Shown piece after piece: positions 12,058 to 12,112 of a stretch of 12,112 nucleotides of DNA. Origin of the DNA: JBHIER01 sp046760705 [NCBI: bacterium] (GTDB lineage: Bacteria; JBHIER01; G020348925); NCBI GenBank assembly GCA_046760705.1, contig JBHIER010000046.1, positions 1-12,112 of the forward strand, given 5' to 3'. The notes beneath the pieces are model-generated. The model saw nothing but the letters and a program-made list of their open reading frames with translations. It was not told the DNA's origin and ran no database searches. Positions within the stretch are counted from its first letter, which is position 1. Every line of letters starts with the position of its first letter. Made by a program: the position numbers and the translations under genes.

Positions 12058-12112
12058 GTGAGCGATTCTGTAAAAGTATGGAAAATATTGCAATCTGAGC
12101 ATAACCAAGCTG
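12058..12112 (+). CDS. Possible start of a gene running off the right edge
   Basis: An open frame from GTG 12058 to the window edge (18 codons), with GGAG (around 12045-12048) upstream and promoter copy 3 about 53 bases before it. The residues look like an amphipathic helix (Val-Lys-Val-Trp-Lys-Ile-Leu-Gln then Glu-His-Asn-Gln). This faintly recalls the N-terminal helix of HypB-type GTPases, but it is far too short to assign. Confidence 0.25.
   Translation, partial: MSDSVKVWKILQSEHNQA

Overview
This is a bacterial chromosome fragment. It has consensus sigma-70 promoters with 17-base spacers, Shine-Dalgarno sites, ATG/GTG starts and tightly overlapping genes. I cannot name the phylum. B12-dependent methionine synthase, a UbiE/MenG-type methyltransferase and the wreck of an aldehyde:ferredoxin oxidoreductase (AOR) gene suggest a lineage with quinones and an anaerobic or facultative past. 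Proteins of the left half are rich in Lys/Glu and mostly use AGA/AGG for Arg. The right half uses CGN more and is more GC-rich, so the window looks like two compositional blocks joined near 7690.

Layout: (1) 1-89, the last codons of a gene entering from the left. (2) 90-705, a control region with two sigma-70 promoters, followed by a broken satD-family gene. (3) 706-7686, an intact, tightly packed five-gene operon around homocysteine: a cystathionine beta-synthase-type enzyme, cystathionine gamma-lyase, a free-standing MetH reactivation domain, a MetH lacking that domain, and a homocysteine methyltransferase-MTHFR fusion. (4) 7722-8414, a UbiE/MenG-type methyltransferase. (5) 8415-8747, a spacer with an imperfect hairpin and a strong promoter repeat. 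(6) 8748-10262, an AAA ATPase with a DUF4143-type C-terminus. (7) 10263-11962, a decaying AOR locus: a ferredoxin without its N-terminal cluster motif, then an AOR gene with one frameshift, two internal deletions and a cut 3' end. (8) 11961-12112, a third promoter repeat and perhaps the start of another gene.

The operon handles both fates of homocysteine. The MTHFR half of the fusion can make methyl-tetrahydrofolate, MetH uses it to remethylate homocysteine, and the reactivation protein rescues oxidised MetH. The CBS/CSE pair can instead pass homocysteine through cystathionine to cysteine (reverse transsulfuration).

The least explained signal is a promoter module of about 55 bases present three times (near 126, 8608 and 11961). 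It has an A-run, a near-consensus -35, a 17-base spacer, an identical TATTAT -10, and a short inverted repeat over the expected transcription start. The arms of that inverted repeat change in step between copies. One copy begins exactly where the AOR gene is cut off, and another stands before the broken satD gene. The modules may be a dispersed mobile or regulated promoter cassette.
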